64,000 nucleotides of DNA from Polyporus tsugae. Its lineage: Eukaryota > Basidiomycota > Agaricomycetes > Polyporales > Polyporaceae. The stretch lies in assembly GCA_024305745.1 (NCBI GenBank), contig JAHRBS010000010.1, forward strand, positions 1,743,501 through 1,807,500, in the 5' to 3' direction. The stretch's first letter is position 1. Each line of letters begins with the position of its first letter. Made by a program: the position numbers and the translations under genes. Shown here piece after piece: positions 23,983 to 36,660 of the stretch. The notes under the pieces were generated by a model. The model did not search any database, was not told the origin of the DNA, and saw only the letters and a program-made list of their open reading frames with translations.

Positions 23983-26900
23983 CGCGGAGCCGTCGCCGAG
24001 GAACCGCGCACGGACAGTGCGGCCTCCGAGGCCGCGGACGGTGACCGTCTGCGGATCCTCGGGGACGAGGTCGATCGCCTGGTCTGACCACTGCGCGTCC
24101 TCCGCACCGTCGACGTCGAGGATGATGCCTTTGATCGGCCTCTTCGTCGAGAGCGTCACGCTCGCCCCATCGGCGCCGACGGCGATGTGCAGGCCGAACT
24201 CGGCGCGTGGCGGGAAGTGGACGTACTTGAACGGCTCGGGCCTGGCGGATCGGACCCATCGGACGGCGCGAGAAACGAGAACGAGGGCGAGAGCACGAGA
24301 ACGAGAACGAAGAGGACGGGGGCGAGAACGACGACACGCGATTCCGATGCCGGCGCCGAGAAGTGGGGTTCGCGATAATTACGCCCGGCGTCATTTGACA
24401 CCCAAGGGAGCCATCAGGCCGAGGCCAAGTGAGGGAAAAGAAGAGAAGAAGGATAGAAGAATACGAAGGTCAGTAAAATTGCTCGACGGGGCGCGCGTGT
24501 GCACCACTCGTGCATCGCGGACGCTTGGGGACGCGAACGCACCAGTTGGAGTACCGCCCGAGAACGCTCCCGTCGTCGATGTCGAGCAGGCGCGCGGACA
24601 CGATGATCGTTTTCGGCACCTCGCTCGCCTTTGTGCGCCTGGGCTGCCCGGGAAGAGTGCCGTTCCATAGCTCAGTTGCGGCGTTGGGCGCGAGGAGGAT
24701 GTCTCGTGTGAAGCGTTCGTGCCAGTCCGGGGAGTGCAGGTCGAAAGCCGTGACTTCGAGTGTCGCCTTCTTGGCGTCCAGCGTGGAGTTCGTGCCCCAG
24801 ACCTCGAGCACGGTATCGATGGTGAAGAAGGCGGCGGAGCGGTCGTCGGCGAACTTCTTGTGCTCCTTCCGTGTCATGCCTACTGTGTATGGTCGCAACT
24901 CGCGCTTGATGGCGAAGTACGCGGGCTTTGGGCGGAGAAAGTAGTCCACGATGGCCCACGAAGTCACCGGCCAGCAATCGTTGATCTTCCATGTCATGCC
25001 CGCCAATGGGACAAGAAGGTGCGTGGACGTCAGCGTTTGTGCTTGTGGTCATGCATGTCTCACCATAGACGAGTTCTCCCGCAGAGGCAACGCTCACCTG
25101 CCAGACCAGCGCGCCCGCCGTGTATTCCTTGCCTCTCCCCTTCCAGTTGCGACGCCATAGGCGGTACGCAGAAGCCAGGGTCTCAGCCTGCATGATTTGT
25201 GTGTAGTACACGTAACTAGGATGTTACCCATGACCGTCAGAGGCCGCCAATCACAGATCAACTTGGACAACTGACCTCTCAATGTCGAAAGCATGCTTGA
25301 AGTTTTCCACCAGATACAGCTGCCGCAAGCGAGGAGACCGGGGTCAAGTGAATGAATGAGCTCTCACGAATGAATTATTAACGCACCTCGATCCTGCGCT
25401 CGAACCCATCGGCCTTGTTGTGGTTGCAATTTGACCTGTAAAGTGTTTAGTGGGTACGTAACTTCTGAATCCCCGGAGCGATTGATGCACACCGTGACTG
25501 AGGGTGTCGCTCCGCTTTCTCGCCTCCCAGCCAGTAGTCGACGGTTCGGATGTTCGGGTACCCTTGCCTGAATAGTAACCGAAGCGGTTAGTATGAGAAC
25601 TCGACCAACAGTACTACGTGCTCACATTCCAAACTCCGAGACAAACCGTCCAGCGAGGATGTCCCAGTTGTGCCACGGTTCCTGGGACCCGTGCCAGACG
25701 TTCCCTACAAGATTATTCGTAAACATTACGCCAAGCTTTCGCGTACGCAGCGATCCTCTCACATTGATGCAGGTCGCCGTAGTTCTTGTCCGTGGTGACC
25801 TTCCCGAAGCCGCTGTACGGGGAACTGCGGTGGTAGTGGATGTCGGTTAAACGTTCGACCACCGACGGCAGAAGGCGTTCGTAGACGTAGCGTGCTGGGA
25901 AATCGGTGTTTCGGAAGTCCGATTTTTCGTCAGAATAATCGAGCTGCAGTTTGCAGGACTCCGCGAGCTGATAATCTGTATAGTCCCATCGATCAACGTG
26001 ACGCTCTACTCTCGCGTCGTCCGAAGAGAACAAGGCAGACCTTCGTTGTTGCCAGCTGGAGAATATCAGACAACGTGGTGAGCAGATTATCCATCGCTAC
26101 GAGGCGTTCTCCTCACCGAAAATTACAATCGATGGGTGGTGCCTGAGTCTCTTCACGTTCTGTTCGGCCTCTATTTCCACCGACTTGGTGAACGAATCGT
26201 ATGCAGGGTACTGGTCGAGTTTAGCACATGACGAGACCCAGCGGATAGCGTTTAGATTCACCTGCCCACAGCCGAACATGAAGTCCTGCCAAACCAAAAT
26301 ACCAAGCTCTATGGGAACGCGAGTTAGTTCCTTCCGCCTCCCCGGGCACACGCACATGCAACGAACCATCGCAAATGTCATAGAAGGCGTCTGCCTCATA
26401 GATTCCACCACCCCATACTCGGATCATGTTCTGGTTCCCATCCACGAGGAGTTGCAGCCATTGCCGATACTTCTCGGCGGTCAGCCTGCGCATTCAGCAG
26501 TCACACGGCCATATCAATAGAACGGCGACCCTGCTGGTGTTTACCCATACCTGGTCAAGAACGAGTCCGCAGGGATCCAGTTTGACCCTGGATAAGGTCA
26601 ATGAGGCAATTGTGCTACAGACAGGCGGTCATATGGGGACGCACCACCGCAGAAAATCCTGATGTTGTTGATCTCGAACAGGAACGATCGCCCTTCTTGT
26701 CCCTCAAGCTCATCCTGGACGATAACCGCTCGGCGGAAGGCGAACTTCTGTGACTTGGAGTCAAGAAGGTGACCGTCCTGGAGAAATAGGCTCGTCCATT
26801 AGGACTCGACAAGCCAGTTTGCCATATTGCACGCACCTTGTCGGTGATCTTGACCTCAACCGTGTAAATCGGCTGCTTGCCGTATCCTACCGGATGCCAG

Positions 26901-28086
26901 AGTTCAAATGTACCAGCAGACAGCTTGAAGTGCGCCTCGGCACGCTCGCTCGGGATCGCAAGGTCGCTTTGGCCGATCACTAGTTTGCCATCGGGATCGT
27001 TCACAGAGACAGTAGCGACGCTGCGGCCGCTCTTCGAGAGCTCGAACGTAATATCGACGGCTCCATAAAGCTTTTCATCCACGCGCGGGCGAACGTCGAG
27101 GTCGACGATGCGTGTTGTGTAGGTCTCGAGTCGAATGGGCTTCCAGGGACCGACAGTCATGAGCACCGGACCTGCAGAAGGCCGGCGCCATAGTCAGGCT
27201 AGGCGTGCGAGACACCACTTGTGGGCTTACCCCAGTCCCACCCGTAGCTGTGAATGCGAGGTCAATAACGTGTCAAATCAAGGCGAAAGAATGCGCACTT
27301 GTACTGGGCCTTGCGTACATGTAGACGACTTGAGTCTCCGTTCCATAGGTTCAGCTTACCATGTTTCTCCTCGATCTCCCGGCCCTGGCTTTGGGGGTAA
27401 ACACTTCGATCGTAACACCTGGATATATGCGGGCAATACCTTCCGAAATGCGCTCGAAAATGTGAGAAGCAACGTATTTTCGCCAGCCTGAAGGTGCTGC
27501 TTGATCGGGACTCGATGGCCAACGAACTGGTTCTCCGTCCTAGAAAAGATTAGGCGAAGTCAATACATCGGGAACGGAGAAACTGACTGAAGGATTTTTT
27601 GGCCGTTCTAACACCATCACTGAGGTCAGTCCAATCACGGCGAACAAAATCACGTATAGTACTCACCAATTCAACGATAGCGAAAGTATCCAAGCCGTCG
27701 AAGACGAGATCAACGTTTTCCGCTGCAATTTCTGTTTCGCTCGCGGCAAACGTCGTCTTGAAAGCCCATTCCACTTCGCCGATCCCTGCGCACAACCACA
27801 GTGTCAATATCGGTTTGGACAACGGATGGGCCGCGGAATGCCCTACATTGCACGTCCCATTCGTGAAGGCCCACAAACTGCGTATCGGTATGAGCGTGGT
27901 GCATTCCTTCCGCCGCGATCATCAAACACGACTCACTGGGTCCGGGATCTTCTCGTGCTCCAGCAGCTCGACGTGCACCGTCGTCGGGAAGTTACGCACT
28001 GGTAGCCACTCCCCATCCTTCACGACCTCGTCGCCGCCCACCTGGGTGAACGTCCATCCGTCGTGTAACTCCCTGGTTGCCGTCAT
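23980..28086 (-). CDS. Beta-mannosidase, glycoside hydrolase family 2
   Basis: A many-exon minus-strand gene beginning [18 protein letters not shown] at 28086, with about 850 residues. The domain order is a GH2 sugar-binding beta-sandwich ([11 protein letters not shown]), an immunoglobulin-like domain, then the TIM barrel. The barrel contains [18 protein letters not shown] and DFMFGCG. The acid/base motif is AGNNE (exon after 26107) and the nucleophile motif is VSEFGMQGYP (about 25640). After these come a [17 protein letters not shown] block and a C-terminal beta domain. The enzyme removes terminal beta-1,4-mannose (EC 3.2.1.25) from mannan oligosaccharides and N-glycan fragments. There is no signal peptide, so it is probably intracellular. 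The last intron (24242-24542) is about 300 nt, far longer than the others, and contains CTCGTT-type repeats. The terminal exon is 24241-23980. Confidence 0.93.
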
Positions 28087-28573
28087 CGATGCCGATAGTC
28101 AACTTTGTGAGGGTCAGGGTGAGTGTCGTTCGGCGACGATAGGGCGAGTGCGAGCGTGTCAGACCTGGAGTGTATTTATTGCATCCTCGGAGACTCCAGG
28201 GACCAATAGTGGCCAATACGTCTGTAAGTTACAATGGTGGTGTCGGGCAAGTCAGCTGGCAGAGCGAGCTCGAGGAAGAGCCGAGGATTCCCCAGCCGTT
28301 CCCTCGGACGTCATCCCGGACTTTGCGGGCCTGACTGCCGGCATAGTGTAAGGCACGTTTCGTATCCTCACGTTCTCGCGCTTGCAGGCAAACATTAGTT
28401 ACGCTAAAGCTGGGTTGCGGAACTATGGGTACAAAGCATGGGCGAGCACCGTTATACGAATTGGTTCAAGGGATACAGGAAACCATCGCCAAAATAATAC
28501 CGTATAGGCTACGTGAGGGTGCGTGATGATATCGTAAATAGCACAGGAAGTCGGGTCGTCGTGCGGGTGACTT
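28087..28573. other. Upstream region of beta-mannosidase
   Basis: Spacer between two minus-strand genes. No coding signal found. Confidence 0.5.
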
Positions 28574-30496
28574 TCATGAGATATAGCGGAAGCCCTCGGG
28601 CTTTCCGTCTTCCTGCTCCCTCCTCGCGAACCGGCGGTTCTCCCGGTCGAGGTGCAGCTTGAAGATGTAGCACATCACAATGGACAGACCGTTGGTCGCT
28701 ATGCAAATAGCATAGGACTTCCTGTATGAAGGGCCCCAGGGCTTCTGCCACACGTATCTGTGTGTGGAGGAAAGGACATGATGAGACACTGGCCTTTACG
28801 AGCAGCTCGAAGGTCACGGATACGGAAGCGGAGTACTCACGATCCGGCAATGTTGCCGAGCTGTGAGAACGCGTTGATAAATGCGAGCGCGACGGCACGC
28901 TTCGACGGAGGACGCGCGATGGTGTTGCTGACCCATGCGAGGAAGATAATGAAGCCGGCGTACGATTGCGCCATCAGGAACCTACGAGACCGCCCGTAAG
29001 TGCTCGGCAGAAGCGTGGGTATGAATGAAGGACACAGGACGCACAAGGAGACGTAGCGTGCAGCAAGGACCATTGTCGAAGCAGCTATAATGAAGCCGAC
29101 GATGCCGAGCGCAAGAGGGATGGCGATGTGCCAGAAACGTTCGCGAGTACGATCCGAGTGCCTGCACATGAGGAATGCGACGATGGTGGCGAACACCCAA
29201 GGCGGTGCGCAGAGCAGGAGGGTAATCGTGGGGTTGTAACCCAGAGTGGCGCTAAGTGTTGGGAAGAACGCGTTGAAAGAAACGGAGATGACCATGCTGG
29301 TGAGAGCGACAGCAAGCCACCAGACCTTCCAGTCTGCGAGGGCCAACCTGAAGCCGTGGAACTGTCCACCAGTGTCGGTCTCCTCACCATCACTGACGCC
29401 GACGTCTTCCTCCATGCGCTTCTCGGCGAGGCGGGCTTCCTCCGGGCTCAGCCAACTTTGCGAAGTGCCAGGGAAGTCTGGCAGGATGAAGATAGCAAGG
29501 GTCGCGAAAAACATGGTGAGGCCACCCTCGATGAAGAACAACCATCTATGTTAAATTATCATCAGTTTATCCGACGCTACGGAATTATTGAGACGGCATA
29601 CCTCCAAGCAGAATGTCCAAGCTTTCCCTCCATACCGTCCAAAATGCCAGAAGCGATTAGCGACCCGAACGCATTACTGATCAAACTACCGCAGGAAAGG
29701 ACCGCTGTGCGGACGCCAAGCTCGGACCGCTTGTACCACTTCGACAACAGGAACAGGGCTCCAGGGAAGAAAGCAGCCTCCACGAATCCGAGGAAGAAAC
29801 GGGTGAGGAGGGCGCCCACGAAGCTATGTCTCGTCAGAATGGACTTTAACGAGTCTCGCAAATGCTGGGAACTCACTCCGTTGTGATTCCGGTCAAGGTG
29901 GAGATCATCCCCCAGATGACCATGCACACGGGGAGGTATATGGACGGCTTCCCGATGTAGTTGAGGAACATGTTTCTATACGCAGCGGGGGGATACGAGA
30001 ACTGCAGTGCGCCATTCACGACAACGTATTCGAAGCACTCACGATGGAATCTGCATGATAATGTATCCAACATAGAGGATACTCAAGATGGTGTTGAACT
30101 CCTGCCCCTTGAGGTGCAGGTCGTCCTCCAATCCGCGCAACCTTGCTGCTCTGCACGGGTATATGCACCGTCAACCCAACTAATCCCGATGTAAATAAGA
30201 TCGAGAAATAGGCTTACGATGCATTATTACGATCGATCTAAAGCGGTGAAGGACAGAACAAACCCAATTAGCTCGGGCTCCACCGATCGACCCGCAAGCG
30301 CTTGGAAACTCACGTAGTTAAGGATGTAAACCACGATGAGGATGGACATCCGTGCATCGAGCTTGCGGAGGAGCTTCTTCTCGAGCCTTTTCCTTGCCTC
30401 TGTCCCTCCGAACTCTTCGTCACCTGTGCGATGCTTGTCGGCCTCGAGGTGGGCGATCCGGCTGTCCTGATCCTTCTCGAGGGATTGCGCCGACAT
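28574..30496 (-). CDS. MFS transporter, anion:cation symporter family (paralogue 1)
   Basis: Starts MSAQSLEKDQDS at 30496 and ends EGFRYIS at 28574. The predicted protein has 12 membrane helices with cytosolic ends. Family marks are ILNY|(I)DRNN at the first helix, LTRFFLGFVEAAFFPGALFL at helix 4-5, a loop with a Glu/Asp-rich segment after helix 6, and VWQKPWGPSYRKSYAICIA near helix 11. This is the Dal5/Tna1-type group, which moves organic anions such as allantoate, nicotinate or biotin precursors with protons. The substrate cannot be read from sequence. The first exon is 30496-30314. Intron positions after ILNY and inside the DRNN segment match those of the two paralogues on the other side of the locus. 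Confidence 0.93.
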
Positions 30497-31187
30497 ATCG
30501 TTTTCCGAGTGAAACCCGAGAGGAAGAAGAGAAGCGCAGTGAACGGCAAGGGCTTAGGAACTCCAGGAGCGAGGAGAACAAGAGGATCCATCACGTACAG
30601 GCAGGAGCTTATATCCGCTGCAAGTGCGAGCGCCTCTCAGGCCAGAGAGAAAAGCGAAACATGCGCAGGCGGTGGAAATATGGAACAGCCGCCGTCCCCA
30701 GAGAGATACGCGGCGGAAAAACCACCGGACCTGGGTGTGGAGAAGGCGGGGGAAGGGGCGGGGGTGGCTGAGGCTTGGTCTCTTGCCGGGATACTCGGGG
30801 ACATAGACGCGCTCGCGCTCTGTCAAACTTCTGTTCCGCTTATCGGCCACGGTCGGTCTTGCCACCATCGTCCTGCGGGTATCACTTCTCCGTGAGCGGA
30901 GCCCTAATGTCCTCCGGTACTTGCGGACCGCAAATATCCCGAAGACGTCCCGTGTGCGAGTCAACTAGTCACGCTTGAAGTCATACCAGCAGAAAACCCG
31001 CACAGTGTCAGCAGGGTAATGCCAGCCCGGAATCTGTACGGAATCTGGCCCATCTTTGAAAGCACCCTACTACATAGAGCCGTCGGTCGGTGTGGTTTCA
31101 AGAACGACAATCAAACGAAGATACCTTGGAAGACGAGGACGAGACATTCAATACATCTAGAACCACTCACTGCAAGACCTCGAAACC
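30497..31187. other. Divergent promoter region, MFS 1 / tRNA-editing gene
   Basis: Nearly 700 bp between divergent starts. No RNA gene or further CDS recognised. Confidence 0.5.
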
Positions 31188-32921
31188 ATGGCGACGGCAG
31201 TGACCGCGTCGCTCTCACTTCCTTCAGTCACTCCGCCGACATACCATCGGATCGTCTCCCCCACTTTGACGATCCCCGCGGATCCACTCCAGCCCGTTCC
31301 CGTCGGGCTTTTGGCTTGTCAGCGTAAGTACGAGTGTATACCCGAAACGAAACGTGTTTACCAGCACTAACGGAGCTACGGCTTATCTGTTCAGGCGACC
31401 CCCTGTTGCGCGACCTTGCAACCACATCCGTGAGCTGCCGCGAGTCCCAGAGCGCTGCGCCGCCGTCAAACGGGCGGGAGGGCAAGAAGAAGAAGGCGGC
31501 TTCCGCACCGACCGCCACGCTGCTCGAGATCGTGCTCCATGACACCATTATCTTCCCCGAGGGTGGGGGACAGCCATCCGATGTTGGCATCTTGACAAGC
31601 TCTGATGGTGAGCTCTGGGACGTCGTGGAGGCGAAACGCATCGGCGGCCACGCCGTGCACTACGTCCGCCTCAAGCCTGAACAGAAGGTCGAGCACGCGC
31701 TCGAAGTATTCTCGCCTGGCGCCCTGGTCGGTGTCTCTTTGGGGGAAGAAGGTTACAAGCGTCGGCTAGATCACGTATGTCCACTCCGTTTGACCTCCAT
31801 GCATCCAACACTGAATGCAGATCTCGGCTGGTCACTATATGCTGTGCACTTGGACCGATAGGCTTCTATTCACACGTCTCAGCACTTGCTTTCAGCCGTA
31901 CTCGAGAACAAGCTAAACCTCCCGACGTTGGCTTGGTCGCTTACTGCCTGGCCGACGCCGTCCTACGTCGAGCTTCCACGAGGTCTGACCCCTGAGGAAA
32001 TTGCGTTCACGCAAGAAGAGTGTAACAAACTCGTCTTCGAGGGCCGGAGCGTATACATAGAGGTCGAGGAGCTCCACGATGAGAACAAGGTCTACGACAC
32101 ACCAAGCGTCGGCATCCCAGACGACTACACTGGCGGCGTGAAGCGCACCGTCATCATCGACGGCGTCGACCGCAATCCGTATGTAACCACGTCCAGCCTA
32201 TGAATCCATACTGACAGCCCCTTGCGCCCGCAGATGTTGCGGGACGCACGCGCCGACGATCCACAACCTCCAGCTCTTCATCCTCCCGCAGACCGAGACG
32301 CTCTCCCGCTCGACCGCGTCCTCCGTGCGCATCTACTTCCTCGCCGGGCCTCGCCTCCTCGCTTACCTCACGTCCTCGCACGCCCTCCTCGCCGCGACGG
32401 CAGGCATCATGAGCTGCGGCGCGCCGCAGGTGCCCGAGCGCGTGCAGCAGGTCGTCGACGATCGCCGCAAGGCGACCAAGCGCGTCGAGGACCTCGAGGC
32501 GGAGCTCGCCGCGTCGGTGGCCGACCGCCTCCTCTCTTCCTCCTCACCGGATGAGGGTGTCCTGGTGCGGCACGAGCACAGGTCCGACGACACCGGGAAT
32601 GCGCTGGGGTTCCTGTCGGCGATCACGACGAGGTTCGCGGACAAGGTCGCGGAGAGAGAGAAAGGTGGGGAGAAGGCGCAGCCGTTCTTGCTTCTGCTGT
32701 CGTCCTCGCCGTCTGCTCAGTCGGCTGCGAGCACGACTGTGGTACTCATTTTCGGCTCCGACGACAAGAAGGTGAAGGAGGTCGGGGACGAGCTGAAAGG
32801 CAAGCTGAACGTCAAGGGTGGCGGGAAGGGTACGCGGTGGAGTGGGAAGTTTACTGGGGTTTGGAAGGACAGCCGGGAGGGCGAAGTGCTGAGAGGTGTC
32901 CTCGACATCATTAAGGTCTGA
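31188..32921 (+). CDS. Alanyl-tRNA editing protein (AlaX / AARSD1 type)
   Basis: Four exons, 31188-31323, 31395-31774, 31862-32178 and 32234-32921, sum to 1521 nt, or 506 aa. The AlaX editing site is intact: the first zinc pair lies in DHASIHTSQHLLSA (HxxxH) and the second in PCCGTHAP (CxxxH). The N-terminal half carries DTIIFPEGGGQPSD, the typical editing-domain substrate loop. A coiled, then globular C-terminal part (to GVLDIIKV) resembles the DHHA1-like tail. The enzyme hydrolyses Ser or Gly mischarged on tRNA-Ala in trans, in the cytosol. Yeast YNL040W and human AARSD1 are the family references. An in-frame upstream start is not needed; the chosen ATG has a good context (aaaccATGgcg). Confidence 0.93.
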
Positions 32922-33135
32922 CAGATGGAATAGGTTTAATAAGTTGCCGGTTTGCCGCATAGAGAACGGGTGGAGAAGTCTTAAGTGGAATAGACAGTGG
33001 TGAACTATGCGTTACGTCTCATTATAAAACAGTTGCTGGGAAAATATACATGTCTATGTTACAACAAACCAAAGTGCATGATGAAGGGATAAACGTATGC
33101 GTTCCAGAATCAAAATGCGCAAGTGCGCGCACCAA

Positions 33136-34099
33136 TTACTTCGGCTGAACCGACCCATTCCCGGGAGCCTGGATGGCCCCGGAGCTCTCTCCTCTATCGC
33201 TGTAGACCGACGCATCTACGCGTCCTGTTTAGCGAGAATCACAATGGCCTCAAGTTAACCAACACTCACTATCGTTCTCTGGCAGTTCACCGCTCAAAGC
33301 CAGACCCTCCACCTCCGAGACGCTGTCAGACGCGCCGTCACTCAAGCCCCAATTCGAGTCCTCCATGCTCACATCTGCCGCCTCCTCCTCCCACAAATCG
33401 ACGTCAAGGTCTACGTCCACGTCAAACTCGCCCATGTCCCCGTGTACGCCAACGGAGAGGTCGTCTTCAATATCCATGTCGTCCAACACAGACTCGGTCT
33501 CCATGAAGCCATCAGAATCCAAGAACCCGTCGTCCTCGTCGTCTTCCTCGTCATCACCCGGGACGTAGTCGCCATCGGAGGACTCGTTGTCGGAGTCCGA
33601 CGGGGGTCTCACGCTGGAGAACAAGTGTCTGCACGAAGGACAGCTGCCGTGCTACGGGGTGCGGCTTGGGTTAGGTATTCCGAGAAAGTCGGAAACTGCC
33701 CATAAGACGGCTCACCCTTCCGCGGATCCATTCCACCAAACTGCGAGAGGGGTACGGTTAATGGACGGAGGGAACAAGTGTCTGACGTGGTACGCACCAG
33801 GCTTTGCAGAAGATGTGACCGCAACTAACCAACTTGGTCACCCCAGCCGACTCATCCGAACCGGGGCCGCCTTCTCCTCCGAGCTCGTCCCGGACTTTGC
33901 CATCCAAAATAGCATCGAAGGGATTCAAACATATGGGACATGAGTCGTCAATGGGTATCTCCGCCTTTGTGAGGGCGGGCAATCGGGAAATAGCGAGCTG
34001 TATGCGCTCTTGGACGGTAAGGTGAAGTTCCGCGATGTCCATGGTCGTTGCGAAGTTCCGGAAGTTCCGAGTGGGGAGTTGTGAAAGAGTCGTCAGCAA
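33136..34099 (-). CDS. RING-finger protein with acidic tail
   Basis: Exons are 34042 (or 34099)-33798, 33740-33716, 33651-33270 and 33224-33136. From the inner ATG (34042) they give 246 aa; the outer in-frame ATG at 34099 adds 19 residues (MLTTLSQLPTRNF...). The RING reads CPICLNPF ... SCGHIFCKACLVEWIRG ... CPSCRHLF, a complete zinc set with His at the fourth and Cys at the fifth position. A 44-aa acidic insert lies between the second and third ligand pairs. The tail is very acidic (DDEEDDEDDGF, LWEEEAADVSMEDS). Probably an E3 ubiquitin ligase; partner and substrate unknown. A final small exon after a 45-nt intron replaces an earlier in-frame stop at 33250 and is preferred because its donor is consensus (gtgagt). 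Confidence 0.85.
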
Positions 34100-34731
34100 C
34101 GCAGACTGTCAAGCAGAATCAAGTAGGGATGTTGGGTGCGTTAGGCATCCATGGAGGCGATCGAGGACAAGCCAACGAGCGACAGGAAGGCTGAACAAGA
34201 ACGGAGGCGAGAAGAGGAGAAAAGGAGCGAATCCGGCGCTTAGTCGTGGAGGACAGTCACAACGTCAACGCGTAAACAACGTTCGCGTCTGTCACGTGCG
34301 CGTGGCTACTGACGGCCCGTGCCTCCCGACGTCCGATGTCCAAGACGCTCTCGCGACTCCCCAGCGATCTCCTCCCAAGTCCTACGTCGGCAACTTCCCC
34401 TCGGGCAGCCGCAGCTGTATCTCCGTCTACTGTTCGCCCTATTCCTGGCAGCGTTTGACCAATGGTCGGCAAGCGTCGTGGTCATGTTCAGGTCTTCCTC
34501 TCCCGTGCTCGGGAGTCGGCACGGCTCCTCGGGGCGGCACCTTGTCGTATCGCAAACTTTGGCCTGGTGACCCGGGGCCCCGCGTCCAGGAAGGCGACGC
34601 GGGGACTCATAAACATATCTCCCATGGACAGCGTACACTGATGGTACCGTACTATTGCCACCTCTTTCGCATTTAAGGCCCCCCCCCCCGAACTCGCCTC
34701 CTCACTATTCACTGGGGCTAACCCTCTCACA
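34100..34731. other. Divergent promoter region, RING gene / MFS 2
   Basis: Shared upstream region. A run of 11 C residues sits at 34679-34689, preceded by an ATTTAA motif, about 45 bp before the MFS 2 start. No gene seen. Confidence 0.5.
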
Positions 34732-36660
34732 ATGACGTCCTGGAAATCCTCTTCGCAAGCTGATGTCGAGAAGACGCCGCCGGAGGCCTTTGTCAAGCAG
34801 GCGGTCCTGGGCGATCCGGACGCCGAGTTCGGGGGACATGAGGCACGACAACAACTAGAGCGCAAGCTAGTCAGCAAGATCGACTTACGGATGTTCATTT
34901 TGACCGTCATCTACATTCTCAATTACGTGCGTTCATCATGGCTGTTGTTGGAATCTCCGCTCACACTTCCCATCCATATAGATCGATCGCAACAATGCTG
35001 GGTGCGACTCCCGAGGTATCACTCGCGAAGCTCGCTGACTTTCGTGACAGAGCGGCAAGAGCTCGCGGATTGGAGACAGACCTGAACTTGCATGACCAGC
35101 AATTTCCGACTTTATTGTCTATCCTCTATGTCGGCTACATCTTCATGCAAATACCCTCGTAAGTACTGCCCAGCACTGACGACGTTGCACGACTGGGTAC
35201 TCAAGGTTCACTAGGAATATGCTGCTCAATTATATCGGAAAACCTTCGTTTTACCTTCCAGCGGCCATGATTATATGGGGCACAATCTCCATTCTGACAG
35301 GTGAGCTCTGTCCACTATCCGCATGTCCCTCCCCATCTCACCCATAACGCCGTGCAGGTATAGCGACGAAGTGAGATCCTTTGTTCATATTTCTCTCTTC
35401 CGATATATATCCTTCTAATATCCGTGCCACACTCTCCAGCTTCGTCGGCGCACTCCTCACTCGCTTCTTCCTCGGCTTTGTCGAAGCCGCCTTCTTGCCC
35501 GGGGCCCTCTTCTTGCTCAGCAAATGGTACAAGCGCAGCGAGCTCGGCACCCGCACCGCGGTCTTGTACTGCGGCAACATTATCTCCAACGCCTTCGGCG
35601 CCCTCATTGCATCCGGGATCCTCGACGGCATGAACGGCAAGCTCGGGAGGTCCGCCTGGCGCTGGCTGTTCTACATCGAAGGCGCCCTGACGGTCTTCGT
35701 CGCTATATGCGCCATCTTTATACTCCCGGACTTCCCGACGACGACGCGGTGGTTGACGGACGAGGAGCGGAGGCTTGCGTTAAGGCGCATGGAGGAAGAC
35801 GCCGGGGTCGGAGACGAGGGCGAGACGGAGACGGGCGGTCTTGCTCACGGGCTGTGGCTGGCTTTCAAGGACTGGAAGGTGTGGTGGATGAGCTTGGCGA
35901 TGTGCAGCCAAGTTATCGCCTTGAGTTTCAACGCGTACTTCCCGACCCTGTCCGCGACGCTGGGCTTCAACCCGACCGTCACGTTGCTCCTCTGCGCGCC
36001 GCCGTTCGTCTTCACCGCGATCATGGCGTTCGTGGTTTCGAGGTCGGTGTCCGTCCTATCAGATCTGCATCCTTCTCAAAGCTGACTGTACCATGTAGAC
36101 ATTCTGATGCTGCTGGCGAGAGGTTCTACCATATCACGGTGCCTATCTTCATCGGCATCATCGGGTTCGTAATCGCGATATGCACAATGAACACCGGCGC
36201 GAGATACTTTTCCCTGTGAGTACACACTGCACATTTTCCGCATACGTCCAGTCCTGAGTCCAAATTGCGCCAGCTTCCTCATGGCACAGTCCTATGCCGG
36301 GTTTACGGTTCTCTACACATGGGTCAGCAACTCGTTCCCCCGGCCGCCGTCGAAACGTGCCGTCGCGGTCGCACTTGTGAACGCATTCTCACAGCTGGGG
36401 AACATCGCTGGATCGTGAGTGGCCCCATCTCTTCCATTCATTCCGAGCGGTCCACTCAGCGTTGAATTGATAGGTATGTCTGGCCACAGGCGTGGGGGCC
36501 GACCTACCGCAACTCGTACGCGATTTGCATCTCGTGCGCGGGCTGCATGATCGTCATGTGCTACATCTTCAAGCTGCACCTCGCTCACCTGAACAGGGAA
36601 CTCGAGAGGGAGGAAGCAGAAAAGGGTATCGAGGAGAAGGGCTTCCGCTATCTACTCTGA
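34732..36660 (+). CDS. MFS transporter, anion:cation symporter family (paralogue 2)
   Basis: Begins MTSWKSSSQADVEKTPP and ends EEKGFRYLL. Exon 1 is 34732-34926 and exon 2 is the 20-nt micro-exon 34982-35001, which encodes IDRNNAG. The fold is 12 helices as in paralogue 1. It shares HEARQQLERKL, LLTRFFLGFVEAAFLPGALFL, GERFYHITVPIFIGIIGFVI and AWGPTYRNSYAICIS with its neighbours. Identity to paralogue 3 looks higher than to paralogue 1, for example in RWLFYIEGALTVFVAICAIFILPDFP shared nearly unchanged. Substrate unknown; organic anion/H+ symport is the family role. It lies 370 bp upstream of paralogue 3 in the same direction, as expected for a tandem duplicate. Confidence 0.93.

Noticed and set aside
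23353..24670. Overlapping long frames opposite the beta-mannosidase 3' end
   Set aside because: They are shadows of GC-rich, repeat-rich sequence on the strand opposite a well supported gene.
34035..34676. Plus-strand frame between the RING gene and MFS 2
   Set aside because: No start context, no domain, and it overlaps the RING first exon on the other strand.
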